DNA of 64,000 nucleotides from Coniferiporia sulphurascens (lineage: Eukaryota; Basidiomycota; Agaricomycetes; Hymenochaetales; Hymenochaetaceae), in NCBI GenBank assembly GCA_002794785.1, contig NBBA01000005.1, positions 496,001-560,000 on the forward strand, in the 5' to 3' direction. The number at the start of each line of letters is the position of its first letter. Position 1 is the stretch's first letter. The notes under the pieces are model-generated. The model worked only from the letters and a program-made list of their open reading frames with translations, had not been told where the DNA came from and made no database searches. The position numbers and the translations under genes are program-made. Positions 10,568 through 21,448 of this stretch are shown piece after piece.

Positions 10568-12138
10568 ATGGCCGCAAACGGAATGGATCGCAAGGACCGT
10601 AACCCGTCCCCGAGTGAGCACTCGTCTCGTGGGAATGTCGTCGACCATGATGCCCCGCCCGGTACGTCAGCCCGTCCTTGCTTCCTGCCATCATCTCACT
10701 CATCCCACTGCCATGTCTGAAGTTACTGGAGACCACCACCCTATCGGCCCAAAGAGGACGGGCGACAAGAACATCATCACTGTTCAGCCTCTTAAGCGTA
10801 GTGAGATGCAGGTTTGTCTCATCGTATAAATGCATGTTTGCTCTCCCATTGACAAACACTGTTATACTTGTAATAGCAATCCTATGCTCAGGATCTTGGA
10901 ACAACAGAGGTTTGTCCTGGCGTCCAAGTTTAAGCGTAATATAGTGTAGTTGATCTTTCTCCCTAGGTTGTACATGGCGCTTACGGAAACATGTTGAATG
11001 CACTTGGTGATTGTGTTGGTTTCTTCGGCGCAGTTCCCTGCTGCCCGTGCCCCAACCCATTCAGAAATGTCAACCAAGGTGAGCTCTTGCATGCGCTTTC
11101 GTGGTGGGAATGTGCGGCTGAGCACCCGAATAGGCGCGGTCGGTTTGGTGTCCCGCTTCGGAAAGTTCTACAAGGCTGTCGACCCCGGTCTGGTCAAAGT
11201 CAACGTCTGCACGGAGTCTCTACGTGTTGTTGACGTCAAGATCCAAATCAGCTCCATAGGCAGGCAGATGGTCATCACGCGCGACAACGTCAATGTCGAA
11301 ATGTATGCCCTTCATTTGCATTTTTAGACTTGGAATGTTCATCTTATTGTCCCATTTAGCGACTCGGTCATCTACTTCCAGATCACCAATCCGTACCGCG
11401 CTGCGTTCGGCATCTCGGACTTACGCCAGGCGCTCATTGAACGTGCGCAGACGACACTCCGACACGTGGTAGGTGCGCGCGCAGTACAGAGCGTGGTCAC
11501 TGAACGCGAGGCCATCGCGTATGAAATCGCCGAGATCGTTGGCGACGTTGCTGATGTGTGTATTTCAATTTCATTTGTCTTGGATACAAGGGCTGTTGTT
11601 TACGTATGTGTTTGCGCTTGCAGAAATGGGGCGTGGCAATCGAAGGCATTCTGTGAGTAACAGTCATATTCTCTTCATTCAAATTTCCGCACACGACAGG
11701 TCTTCTTCATGGATTACAAAAATCTATCTATTAAAAGAATATGAACTCACGCTTGGTCGCTCTTCTTTTCTCAGGATTAAAGATATCATTTTCTCACCTG
11801 AGATCTCGGCCTCACTGTCTTCAGCTGCTCAGCAGAAGCGTATTGGAGAGTCCAAGGTCATCGCCGCACGCGCTGAGGTTGACGCTGCCCGTCTCATGAG
11901 GCAGGCCGCCGACATCCTTGCATCTCCGGCTGCGATGCAAATCCGTCAGCTCGAGGCGCTCCAGGCGATGGCGAAGACCGCATCGACAAAGGTTGTATTC
12001 GTGCCGATGCAGCTGCAGAGCAATATTATTGGTTCAGGCAATGGTGCGGGGCCAAGCAGCGCCCTCCGTGACGAGATTGGGGAGGACTCGAACGCGGTAT
12101 CGCGCATGGGCGTTCTTAACAGCATCTCGGATGTGTAG
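10568..12138 (+). CDS. Stomatin/prohibitin-family (SPFH/Band 7) protein
   Basis: This is a membrane-associated scaffold protein of the SPFH superfamily, closest to stomatins. ATG 10568 starts a polar N-terminus (MAANGMDRKDRNPSPSEH). Four short exons follow, joined by GT...AG introns at 10662-10722, 10812-about 10875 and after GTTGAG-type donors. The cysteine-rich hairpin GFFGAVPCCPCPNPF replaces a long membrane helix and probably inserts into the bilayer or is palmitoylated. The SPFH domain runs from VGLVSRFGKFYKAVDPGL through ISSIGRQMVITRDNVNVEIDSVIYFQI to GVAIEGILIKDIIF. A coiled-coil, Ala/Arg-rich segment follows (RIGESKVIAARAEVDAARLMRQ), then a Ser/Gly-rich tail ending GVLNSISDV. Stomatins form ring oligomers at plasma or mitochondrial membranes and regulate channels and proteases. 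The gene appears intact, with TAG at 12136-12138. Its substrate and exact membrane cannot be read from the sequence. Confidence 0.9.
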
Positions 12139-14333
12139 GCGCGGCGCAGCTGCGTCTTTATTCCTATTTTCTTGAGTAAAGAAAATGGTACGCCCCTGGG
12201 ATGGGTCATTTCTCACCTTATTTATGCCGTCTTCCGCCATTTATGACCCCCCGTCCCACGATTCTATTGTTCCTCACGAGCTTTACCGCCACAGTTACGT
12301 TTCTGCCCCTTCTGCACTCGTATTTTGTTTTCTATCGCTGCCCTATGCCCATTGCTATGTGCTCTTGTACTCTGTGTACATTAACGACTTGGATGTTTGT
12401 CCTTTCATACTTCATTTTAATATTACTTCATGTTCGAGGCGAGTCAGACGGTGCAGAAACCGCGTATCTTTAATCTCCGCGATTATGTACGTAAATGAGG
12501 AGGAGGTCGGCACGCCAGTCGGCTATACAGATCTATCATCTGTGAAGACCCGACCCCACGCTGGAAGACGCCATGGCGATCAATCAGCAGGGTGCCGATT
12601 AGGTTACAGTATGTGTAAGTGTTACTTACACTACTCCGAAGGTGCAATCGAGATCGACCGCCGACGACGACAGCGCATGAGCACGGTACGGTACACGCGT
12701 CCCCAGGCTTCGGTCCGGCTGGCGGAGATGGGCCCATATGCACGCCCACTTTCGTGCTGGAGAACCCCTGAGCTAAAGTGCCTGGGAGCCAATGGGGTAG
12801 GGCTCGCTCGCCGGGGTTCGTGCTGGCTTTTGGGATCTTGGCTTGAATCGTGGGGCGTTACGGTGATCGGACGTGGGCCGGGGCAGTTTATCGGGTTTTT
12901 TGGTTGCCGAGTGGGTGGCATGCTTAGGCTCGTCCCTGGGAGTACGACATACTGCTGATGATAGGGACTTGCTACGCAGTACTTTACGCTGGTCCTGGGA
13001 CGAATGGAATGGCGGAATATCGGACAGGTAGTGGTGTTTTCCGCTTCCCGAGATACCGAATGATTGTGCGGTACACCAGCTCCGAAATGATTATGTACTT
13101 GTGCTCTCGCATACCTGACTGACGTGTACGCTTGTGCTATTCCAGAAGGCTGTCAGAGTCATCTTGGTGCGCACAGCTATCGTGTGGAATTGTGGCGGAG
13201 GTGGGGAGGGAATGCATCGGTAACTCAAGTATGTTCGAGGCACTACTCTAGCTGAAGACCCTAAATGAATAAATTAAATATGCACGTATACTCGACGTCG
13301 GAATGCATGTATATGTTTTTTTCGGTATGCAGAGCAGGAGACATCAGAGAGCGGCAAGCATAAGTGATTTTGTCCATATTCGGCAGGTCGGCTCGGCAAA
13401 TTTTAAGACCTACTGCACCCGAACGGCGAAAACGTTATCAACCGACTCATGATCAAAGACATGCGGGGAAATATTTGCAGAGTAGCAGGGATATCTAGTA
13501 GGCTCCTACATGTAGAGGCAGCTGTAAGGTTTCTGAGGATCCACGCATGTCGTAAGCCCTTGACGCCGTAAAGTCAAAGAAAACATGGACCTACAGAAGA
13601 AGGCATGCGCTAGCTCCAGATTCAATGCGGCCGTCGGCGAAAGATCCATCATTTGCTTGAATGCGCTCCTCCCGAGCTTGTATTAAATAAATTCCAGTCG
13701 TTTCTGTTCCTTTTATCGATCGACCTGCATTCCCCGGCAACGAGTGCCCTTAAACGAGGGACAATCAATCGGGTAAAGTGTTTCCACGATGCTACGGGGG
13801 TCGTCCGTTAATTGGCGCGATTTGTTTCTGAGTCTTCGAGCTTGTGTTTGTTCCCCCCTCACCTCACCATCGCGCGCGCGGCCGTCCTACAAAAACCCAG
13901 CAAATTCACAATCCGCGAGCAAGGCCCTCGCATCTCGACCCCCGCCCGTCGCTGTCAAGAACCGCCTCTCTGACCGGCTGCGTTTTCGTCTTTCATTTTC
14001 CGTCCTTTCTTCCATTGTCCCGCTGTCGACCTGCCCGCTAGCTCTGACTCGTTCTCTGTCTCCTGTTTTCGCCTCGTTACTCCTTGTTTTTTCTTCTTCT
14101 CGTATTCGCTGTCGCAACTTCTTGTTCTTGAAACCCTACTGAACAAACTTATTATTTCGCGCTGAGCTTTCGAAAGCCCCTTTCATCCGAGTCTATCCCG
14201 TTGCAATCCTACCCCATTGCCGTATATTCGTCCCCACAAAAAACAGACAAAAACATTATCGCACTTTAGTCCCTCTTAAATCCACATTACCTTACTTCCC
14301 ACATAGCTAGCCTCACCTGTTCTCCCGACAGAA
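12139..14333. other. Intergenic region upstream of RRM gene
   Basis: About 2.2 kb. A 257-codon open frame at 12185-12958 has no recognisable motif and includes the 3' UTR of the stomatin gene, so I do not call it. A perfect inverted repeat (8-bp arms GTGTAAGT/ACTTACAC, 3-bp spacer) lies at 12613-12631. The stretch 13840-14230 is strongly pyrimidine-rich with a CGCGCGCGG run and probably contains the promoter and long 5' leader of the RNA-binding protein gene. Nothing else is supported. Confidence 0.5.
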
Positions 14334-17300
14334 ATGGCCCGATACGAGCTGTCCGAGCATCCGATGGCGGCGACGGCCGAGACCCAGCGCGGGGGTACAT
14401 ACGATTCGCGACACCACAACCCCTTCAACTTCGAGCGGCGTTCTTCACTTGCCTCTCTGTCCGGACACAACGATTACCAGCGCACGCTGAACAATATGCA
14501 GCATCGGCAGTACGACGATAAGCTCGTGCACGGGGAGGATGCGTGGGTGTATTCGTCGCCGGAGCAAGCTGGGCTGCAGCCGCACAGTCTGGATACATTT
14601 TGGTCCAGACCGACCGGCGCAGGCTCACCCACTGGCTCGAACGGCGTCCCAAACAGGTACTTACCTGCCGCGAACGGCAACAGCAGCGCTAGTCGCCGGG
14701 TGGCAGCGGGAGCGAGTCCTGTCTCTTCCTTCAACCACAACCAGCGCGCCCATTTCCCCTCCGCAGGTGGCAGAGTCGCAAACTCAGGCGGGCTCGCGCA
14801 GGCAAACAACGCGATATATTCTCCTTACTCGCCTGACTACGTGCGCGACGGCACAGACCCCTTGCTCCAGCACGCATCTACCACAACTGTCCCTATCGCG
14901 CCCGCGCCTCTCGCCCTGCTGCCACCTGGAAACGTAGACTCTGCCTTCGTTGCACCACGCGCGTCTCCTGGGGCGCAGCTTTCACACAGACACTCCCCGT
15001 CACGCTCCACCCTCTGGTGGGGAGAGCTCGAGCCTTGGATGGACGAAGAGTATGCTAAGCAGGTCTGCGAACTCATGGGGTGGGACCAGGTATCTGTTAA
15101 GATCCCTCATGCGTCTGCGGACTCTGTCACCGGGCAGCAGTCGAACAATCCTGGATACTGCTTTCTCACGTTCCCGTCGCCGCAGCATGCCGCCACCGTC
15201 CTTGCACAAATTAATGCACCGTCGAGTGGCACGCAACCTATCTTGCCCAACTCCAACAAACCGTTTGTCCTCAACTGGGCTTCTTCACCGTCCCCCAGCC
15301 CCGTGGCACCGACGTTCCCGGCAAGTACCGCTGCCTCTGCTGCGGGCGGTGGCACTCCGGGTCAGGGACAGAAGGAGTACAGTATTTTTGTGGGCGACTT
15401 AGCACCGGAGACCTCGAACTCGGATTTGGTGGCCGTTTTCCGTAATCCTGTCCTCGGATTAAGGAATGATCGCGCACCGAAATTCATACGTCCGTTCTAT
15501 AGTTGCAAGAGCGCTAAGATTATGCTGGATCCAGTCACTGGCGTCTCTCGAGGCTACGGGTTTGTCAGGTTTACCGATGAGGCTGATCAGCAGCGTGCTT
15601 TGATCGAAATGCATGGGCTATACTGCCTTTCACGTCCAAGTACGTACCTTATATAAATTTCTTCGCGGCATCTAGACCTAACGTACGGTCTAGTGCGCAT
15701 ATCTCCGGCAACCGCCAAGTTCAAGGTCCCGGCAAATGGCTCCAATGGCCAAGATGCTGGTGGACTGGATGCGGGCTTCCCCACTGAACAAGCAGCCCAG
15801 CAGAATCCGAACGGCGGAACCGCTTCCGTGACGACTTCTCGTTCCGGTTCCTCCATTGGCAGTTCCAACTCCCTACCATCCATGACATCCTCAAGTACCG
15901 CGAGCTCCATGTCAGCCGGCTTTCCTACTGGAGGGATGCCAGCCACAGCGCTTGATGCACTCGCACAGCTTATTGCCAAGGCGGGACTTACCGACCCAAA
16001 GCAAGGTGGAGCGGGGAGGATGCTTCCCTCGATCACGGCACCGCTGGTTATGGACCAGCAAAAGCTCGATGAATCTTGGAAGCATCAAGCACAAGCTCGC
16101 GCAATTTTAGGGAACCTTATTGGTCCGAATGGCGAACAGCTCACCTCTACCGACCCATATAACACGACTGTGAGTAGGTTTATTACTAACAAACCTTCGC
16201 GATGTCTTACAGCTTCAATTTCAGGTTTTCGTCGGAGGTCTGTCACCACTCATTTCGGAAGAAACTCTCAGGACCTTCTTCGCGCCTTTCGGCGATATCC
16301 ACTACGTAAGCACTTAACTTTTTTTTTTAAGACGATAGATCTCTAATTCGGTCCTTCAGGTGAAAGTTCCGGCGGGGAAACACTGTGGCTTCGTTCAATT
16401 TGTGAGAAAGGCGGACGCGGAAAGGGCCATTGAAAGGATGCAGGGTTTTCCAATTGGCGGCAGTCGTATACGGCTGAGCTGGGGAAGGAGTCAATGTTAG
16501 TCTGTTTTGAAAGCGGAAAGCAGAAAAAATACTTAACGGAAATCTTGTAGACAAAGCTGCGCAAGCTGCCGCTCAAGCAGCCGCACAGGCACAGGCACAG
16601 GCTACACAGACTGACATGCCGCATTCTTTGAATGGCTCCATTCAGTTAACTCCCGAGCAAGCACTTGAACTTCTGCAGAAGTTTGGTTTCGGTGGCTTCG
16701 CCCCTGCGAACGCGAATTCTGTACCAATTGGCGGCCCTGAAGTCTCCCAGGGCTCCAGACAAGGTCCTATGCTAAATAATGGGACAAGCGATGGTGTCTT
16801 CGAGAACGCGTTCTATAGCGCTTTCGCCGCCTCATCCTTGGAAGGCCAAACTGCTGTCGCTGATGGACAGATTGGAGGGAGCCGTGTTTCTGGGTTTTCT
16901 CCTTTTTCTCCAGATCCGAATTATCTTGCAAATATGGTGACGGCGCGAGAGACTATGACGCCTACCGCATTGGGAGAGAACGGATTACGGACCTTGACTG
17001 GTTATCCCCAGCGCTTTGGAAGCATTGGTAAGAGCGCGGCAGAGAACAGGCCTACTGGAAATGATCGATTCTCTCCCACAAACCCCGGTTCTGGAATGTC
17101 CGCCCGTAGTACCACCCCGTCACAGCAGCAGCAACAAGATTCGTTTGGATTTGTACTCAACAGATCTGCTGTTCCGTTTCACTTGAGTCGTGCGCCATCT
17201 CGACCCGGAAGCGACAACGCCACACGTCCAGGTTCTGTGCCAGTTTCATCCGCGGCAGATAACGACAGGCGACAGGATCCCATTCAGGATCTGAACAACA

Positions 17301-17416
17301 CGCTTGGGTCACTCGACTTGGCTGCAGCCGGGCATTCCGCTGGAGGTGTGACGGAAATCAATGGCTCTGCGACGTTTAAGATGTCAATGAATAGCCCGTC
17401 GTCGTCGGCTACATGA
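14334..17416 (+). CDS. Three-RRM RNA-binding protein, Nam8/Ngr1 (Csx1/TIA1-like) type
   Basis: The protein carries three RNA recognition motifs in the order and style of the yeast Nam8/Ngr1, fission yeast Csx1 and plant RBP45/47 group. RRM1 starts at STLWWGELEPWMDEEYA (about residue 223) and ends at PFVLNWASS. RRM2 starts at EYSIFVGDLAPETSNSDL with RNP1 SRGYGFVRF, and its loop between strand 1 and RNP1 is long, as in this group. RRM3 is TVFVGGLSPLISEETL ... HCGFVQFVRKADAERA ... GSRIRLSWGRSQ. Introns fall at about 15642-15692, inside the start of RRM3, at 16306-16359 and after GRSQ. The N-terminal 220 residues and the C-terminal 300 are Ser/Gly/Asn-rich and look disordered; one Ala/Gln run (AAQAAAQAAAQAQAQA) follows RRM3. 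Family members act in U1 snRNP 5' splice-site choice (Nam8) or mRNA stability and stress responses (Ngr1, Csx1). Which role applies here is not decidable. The start is the first ATG after a long pyrimidine-rich leader. Confidence 0.88.
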
Positions 17417-20400
17417 ACGGACGTTAAGATATCATGACTTGCTAGGCTACCTAACGTTTTCTCCCTCTGCCTTTTTTCCCTCATGGTATCCCTGCCTCCA
17501 TTGAACCAAGCTTTCCCTTTTATTCAAAACGTGCCAGTTATGCGCTATGATTTTTTACTGCCAAAGCGTTTTCTTTTCGCCATGATTGCTTTTCCTTCAC
17601 TTTTAGTAATTTCGTCGCTTGCTTGTTTCCTGTTCCCAACTCGATGTTTTTTCTCCCTTTTTTCAGTCCGCTTTTCCATGTTTGAATAAGTCAATTGTCT
17701 CCTGTTTAGCGTCCATCGCATCTCGTCCATGTCGTGTATTGTCTTTGACTGGTTGTTCCTCTGCATAAAGAATATGATGTAAGCTTCAAAAGGTCGACGT
17801 GGGCGTGTGCTAACCGCTATTGGCCTATTTTGGTCTGTGTTTGGTACTTGCGGATCACGTGGTTAAGGACACATACGGACTTCCCCGAAACCTTAGCTGG
17901 ACTCTGGTTATCCCACTTGTCACTTACAGCGCCGTCGCAACTGAGATTAGGTACGAGAAGGAACGATACTAAATATTCTGAAAGTAATTTACCCGCCTGA
18001 CCATGTCTCGTTCCCAAACGGCATTCTCAGAAGGTCTTCAGAGTTTGCGATAGTATTAATCGATGCAACTCCGAGTCTAAGTATAGACCGCCGCCATAGA
18101 AACGGGTGGAGCTTCAGGAACCTCAGCCGCTTTAAATCGCAGCGAATGACAACTAGTGGAAGCTGCTTCTACATACTGCGTTCCCAGAGGACCGCGGGTG
18201 CGGTGCGCCTGTTTAAGAGCCCCGTCTCACGCTTCGAGGTGTGGAACTTGTACATGTATATGTGGGAGGTGATTAGAAGGTTTTGTGAATATTCTTGAGT
18301 GCCAGTGTGAGGTTTATAGAGCAGGTATCATGATGTTACTTTTACGAATGGGGGTTGGCTATTCGCGGACTGTTATGGATACACACGGTGGTACGGCGGG
18401 TGTTCGGAGGTTTGAGCCGGAGTCGGATAGTCGGAGTCAGAGGCTGCGGATGCTGGTTGGGGCCGAGGCGAGAGAAGAGGAGAGGAGAGGAGAGGAGCGA
18501 TTAACTTGGGTTTGTATAGATCGGGGACGAGTCTGTGGGTCTATCTATCTATCGTGTGTGTACGGTATGTGTGCCGGTGAGGTGTGTGTGGGTTCTTCGG
18601 CGGGCGTGGGTGGAGTGTGAGCGCGATTTGAGCCTGAGTATTATAGGTGGTTCTCTTTTTCGGTACGCCGGGATTGGGGTGGGCTGGGCCGGACTGGACC
18701 GGGGATGGCTGATTGGGGATGGTATGTACGTGTACATGGGGGGTAATAAAGATGGGGAAGGGAAGAGACGGGATTGCGGTATTGCGGTATTGCGTTATTC
18801 AAGTTGCTACTGCTGCGGGGGTGAGAAGCTGAAGTACATGTACGTAGCCCACGGCTTGCTTTTGCTGCGGATTCCGATCCCGGTTCGAATGAGGCCCGAG
18901 TCGGAGTTGAAGTCGGAGCAGAGTCGAAGGTATCCGTACGTACTGTACGTACTTGACTATTTACTATAGTAGTGCGGAGTTGTGGATGTGGATGTGTTAA
19001 TGGGCGCGTGTTTTTACGAAGGTATCCGCAGCACGCCCAACGGCGCCCGGCGCTCACTCTCGGGCGAGGGAGAGGAAATGGAAGTTCGGAGACTTGATTA
19101 GGAATGGGGAGTTTTTTTTTGGAGATTGAGATTCCGATCACGCTTGTTTTGTTTTAGTGTGAAAGGACGAGAATAGGAATAAGAGTAAGGGTAAGAATAA
19201 GTGTAGGAATAGGAATAAGAATAGGAATAGGAATAGGACAGAGGAATGGAGCGAGGAGCAAGGAGCGGCCGCAGTCGTGATGACGTCCTACCCCGGACCC
19301 GATGATGGTGAGTCCGAGCGATCGTCGAGTAATGGATGAGAACATACTGTACTGCACATACAAAATATACTTGCAGATTTGTGGCGCTCGTTCTGAGAAT
19401 GCTTGGATTTCGAATTCGGCTTGAGGGGAAGGGGAACGCCGGTGGCGAATGCGGGGATGCCCGAGGGCAGCATTGTTAGGGCCGAATTGATCTGGGAAGC
19501 GGGGAAGGTGTCGTTTTCGGTCGTATCCCCACCCATCACCCGTCGCACGTTGTGCTTGGCACGCCTGGATTGGTAGGTGTATAGCACGATTCGGAAATGG
19601 AAAGGCTACAGAAACGCGGATTGCGGATGGCTTTGCTTAGGGCCTCGAGAGTGCCCGTTGTAGTACATACTGCATTCCGTGCGGCACGCACGTGGTGATG
19701 TCATACGATGCGTGGATGTAAGGCGGCTACCGTGTGGCTTAATTCGATCAACAAGATGTATACATGATCTGGAAAGAACGCTGGAGCGAGTGCAGACCAG
19801 GCCTTGTGGAGTGGGACGAGAAACAAGCCTTGATCTAGAGGTGAATTAGTGCTTCGGTGCCGTCAAGGGTGCATGTACACTATTATGTGTGCACAGTGCG
19901 ATTGTGTTCTCGGGCAAGCCTAGAGGCTGTAGCGTAGAGACCAGGGAAGACGGGTTGCTGCGGAGCGAAGCTGTATGTGCGATGGTGCGATAAAGAAGCT
20001 ACCGAGCTGCTAATGGTGGTTGAGCGGACGCGTAGTGTAGTCAAGTGGTGGCATATTGAGCATGGAAGGCGTGGTATTTGCTTTCGTGATTGACTTGCGG
20101 GTAATCGTGTGGTGAATGGACGATACGTTTAGTTAAGTTTGGATTGGGGATCGGGAGGATGGAATGAAGGCGACGGGCGCGGTGGTGGTGTCGGCGCCCG
20201 ACGAGTGTATTAGAGGCGACGAGGAGGCGGGGGCGGTGCGGGGGCGAACGGCGGGATGGGGGATGAACGGCGGGAGAAGATATGAGACGAAGAAGCGCAG
20301 GAAATAGCCAGAGGGCCGAGAAGTGGCCGAGAAGGAGTCGTGAAACTGCAACGGCGGCGGGTGCACGGAAGGTCGGTGCGCGGTCGACATCCGCTTATGC

Positions 20401-21448
20401 AGCGGCCGGTCGGTCTGCACTGTGGCCCGCGAGCGTTGATGTCGGACTCCGGACGCGCGAGTTCCCGCGAGTCGCGAGAGTATGGAGTTTGAGATTAGTC
20501 ACGTCCCGGGTCGAGATGACGCCGCGTACTTCCTGATATGGAAGGTGGGACCCTCCGGATGCGGGAATTTCTGACGGCCCGGCGGTGGAGTGATTTGGTT
20601 AGCAGCCGAGATTGCGCGGGAAGACCGGAGATCGGGACGAGAGTGTGTTGCAGCCTGCAGCGGACAGTCAGGTCCGCACCTACCAGCTGGGAGCGGAGGC
20701 TGGCACCTAATTTACTACGGTCCTTTACCCTTTACTCCCTTCCTCCACTCTCCTTTCTCTTGCCCCTCCTCGTCCTCCTCCTCCTCCTTTCGCCACCGCC
20801 ACGCCCGCTTTATCGGCTGCACGACTTCTCCCCATTTCCTCCACACCACTCTCGGACCCCCGCGCGCTATTCTTGCCTGTGGCGTACCAGCCACGCCTCT
20901 CTTTAGCTTCCGACGAGGCCCTCTCCATCTTGCATTGTCTCTTCTCTCTTCTCTTTTGCCCCGTGTCCCTTGCCTCCATTCCTCTCTCTGTCTATTTCGC
21001 GTTCTCTTCCCCTCCCGCTCACCGCTCAACGCCGAGGAGGTTCCTTACAGGTCTTAGCTCAATCTGCTTGCGAACCGGCTGCGGTCGCGAGGCACGTCGG
21101 GCTTCCCCGCCACTTCTTTCTTCGCGTCGACGTTCGACATTGAACTTTCTCTCTCTCTCTTTCTACTTTTGCTTCCTCAATCGCGTCTTTGTCTTCGCCT
21201 TCCAGGTACGTCTGCTCCACCCCTACCCTCCTCTACCGCCGCTGAGCACTGCCCGCTAGCCACAATCGCTGTGCCAAGCAACTGCACGCACTTTCCAGAT
21301 TCTGTCTGGAGTAACCATCGCAAGACTCGAACTCGAACGTGCGTTGCCTTTGCATACCGGGCCCATCAAGCGATTGTTCGGTTCAATCGTGCCCGTCGCG
21401 TTCCAATAGGGCTACTGAATCTCATACACGAACAGGTTCGAACAGACC
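17417..21448. other. Large gene-poor region (4 kb)
   Basis: No gene is supported over about 4 kb. The left part is the 3' UTR of the RRM gene. The region 18280-19150 is rich in G and simple sequence on the plus strand (GAGAGGAGAGGAGAGGAG near 18478). An AGGAATA-type tract lies at 19171-19238. From about 20730 to 21180 the plus strand turns strongly pyrimidine-rich (CCTCCTCGTCCTCCTCCTCC, later CTCTCTCTCTCTTTC), which is the usual look of a basidiomycete promoter and 5' leader and fits the RhoGEF gene starting at 21449. The leader may contain an intron near 21205-21435 (GTACGT ... AACAG). A minus-strand frame at 19372-19587 looks mildly coding but is isolated. Confidence 0.5.
19171..19238. repeat. 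Purine-rich AGGAATA microsatellite-like tract
   Basis: About 68 bases consist of imperfect 6-7 base units related to GGAATA, interrupted by AAGAGTAAGG and GTGTAG. The opposite strand would read as a Pro/Ile/Leu repeat, but nothing around it supports translation. Confidence 0.85.

Noticed and set aside
12185..12958. 257-codon plus-strand open frame after the stomatin gene
   Set aside because: It begins in the 3' UTR, has no domain, no splice partners and mixed composition; it is probably chance.
19288..19587. Minus-strand frame that looks mildly coding
   Set aside because: It is isolated, has no usable donor at a sensible distance and leads into the AGGAATA repeat; there is no recognisable motif.
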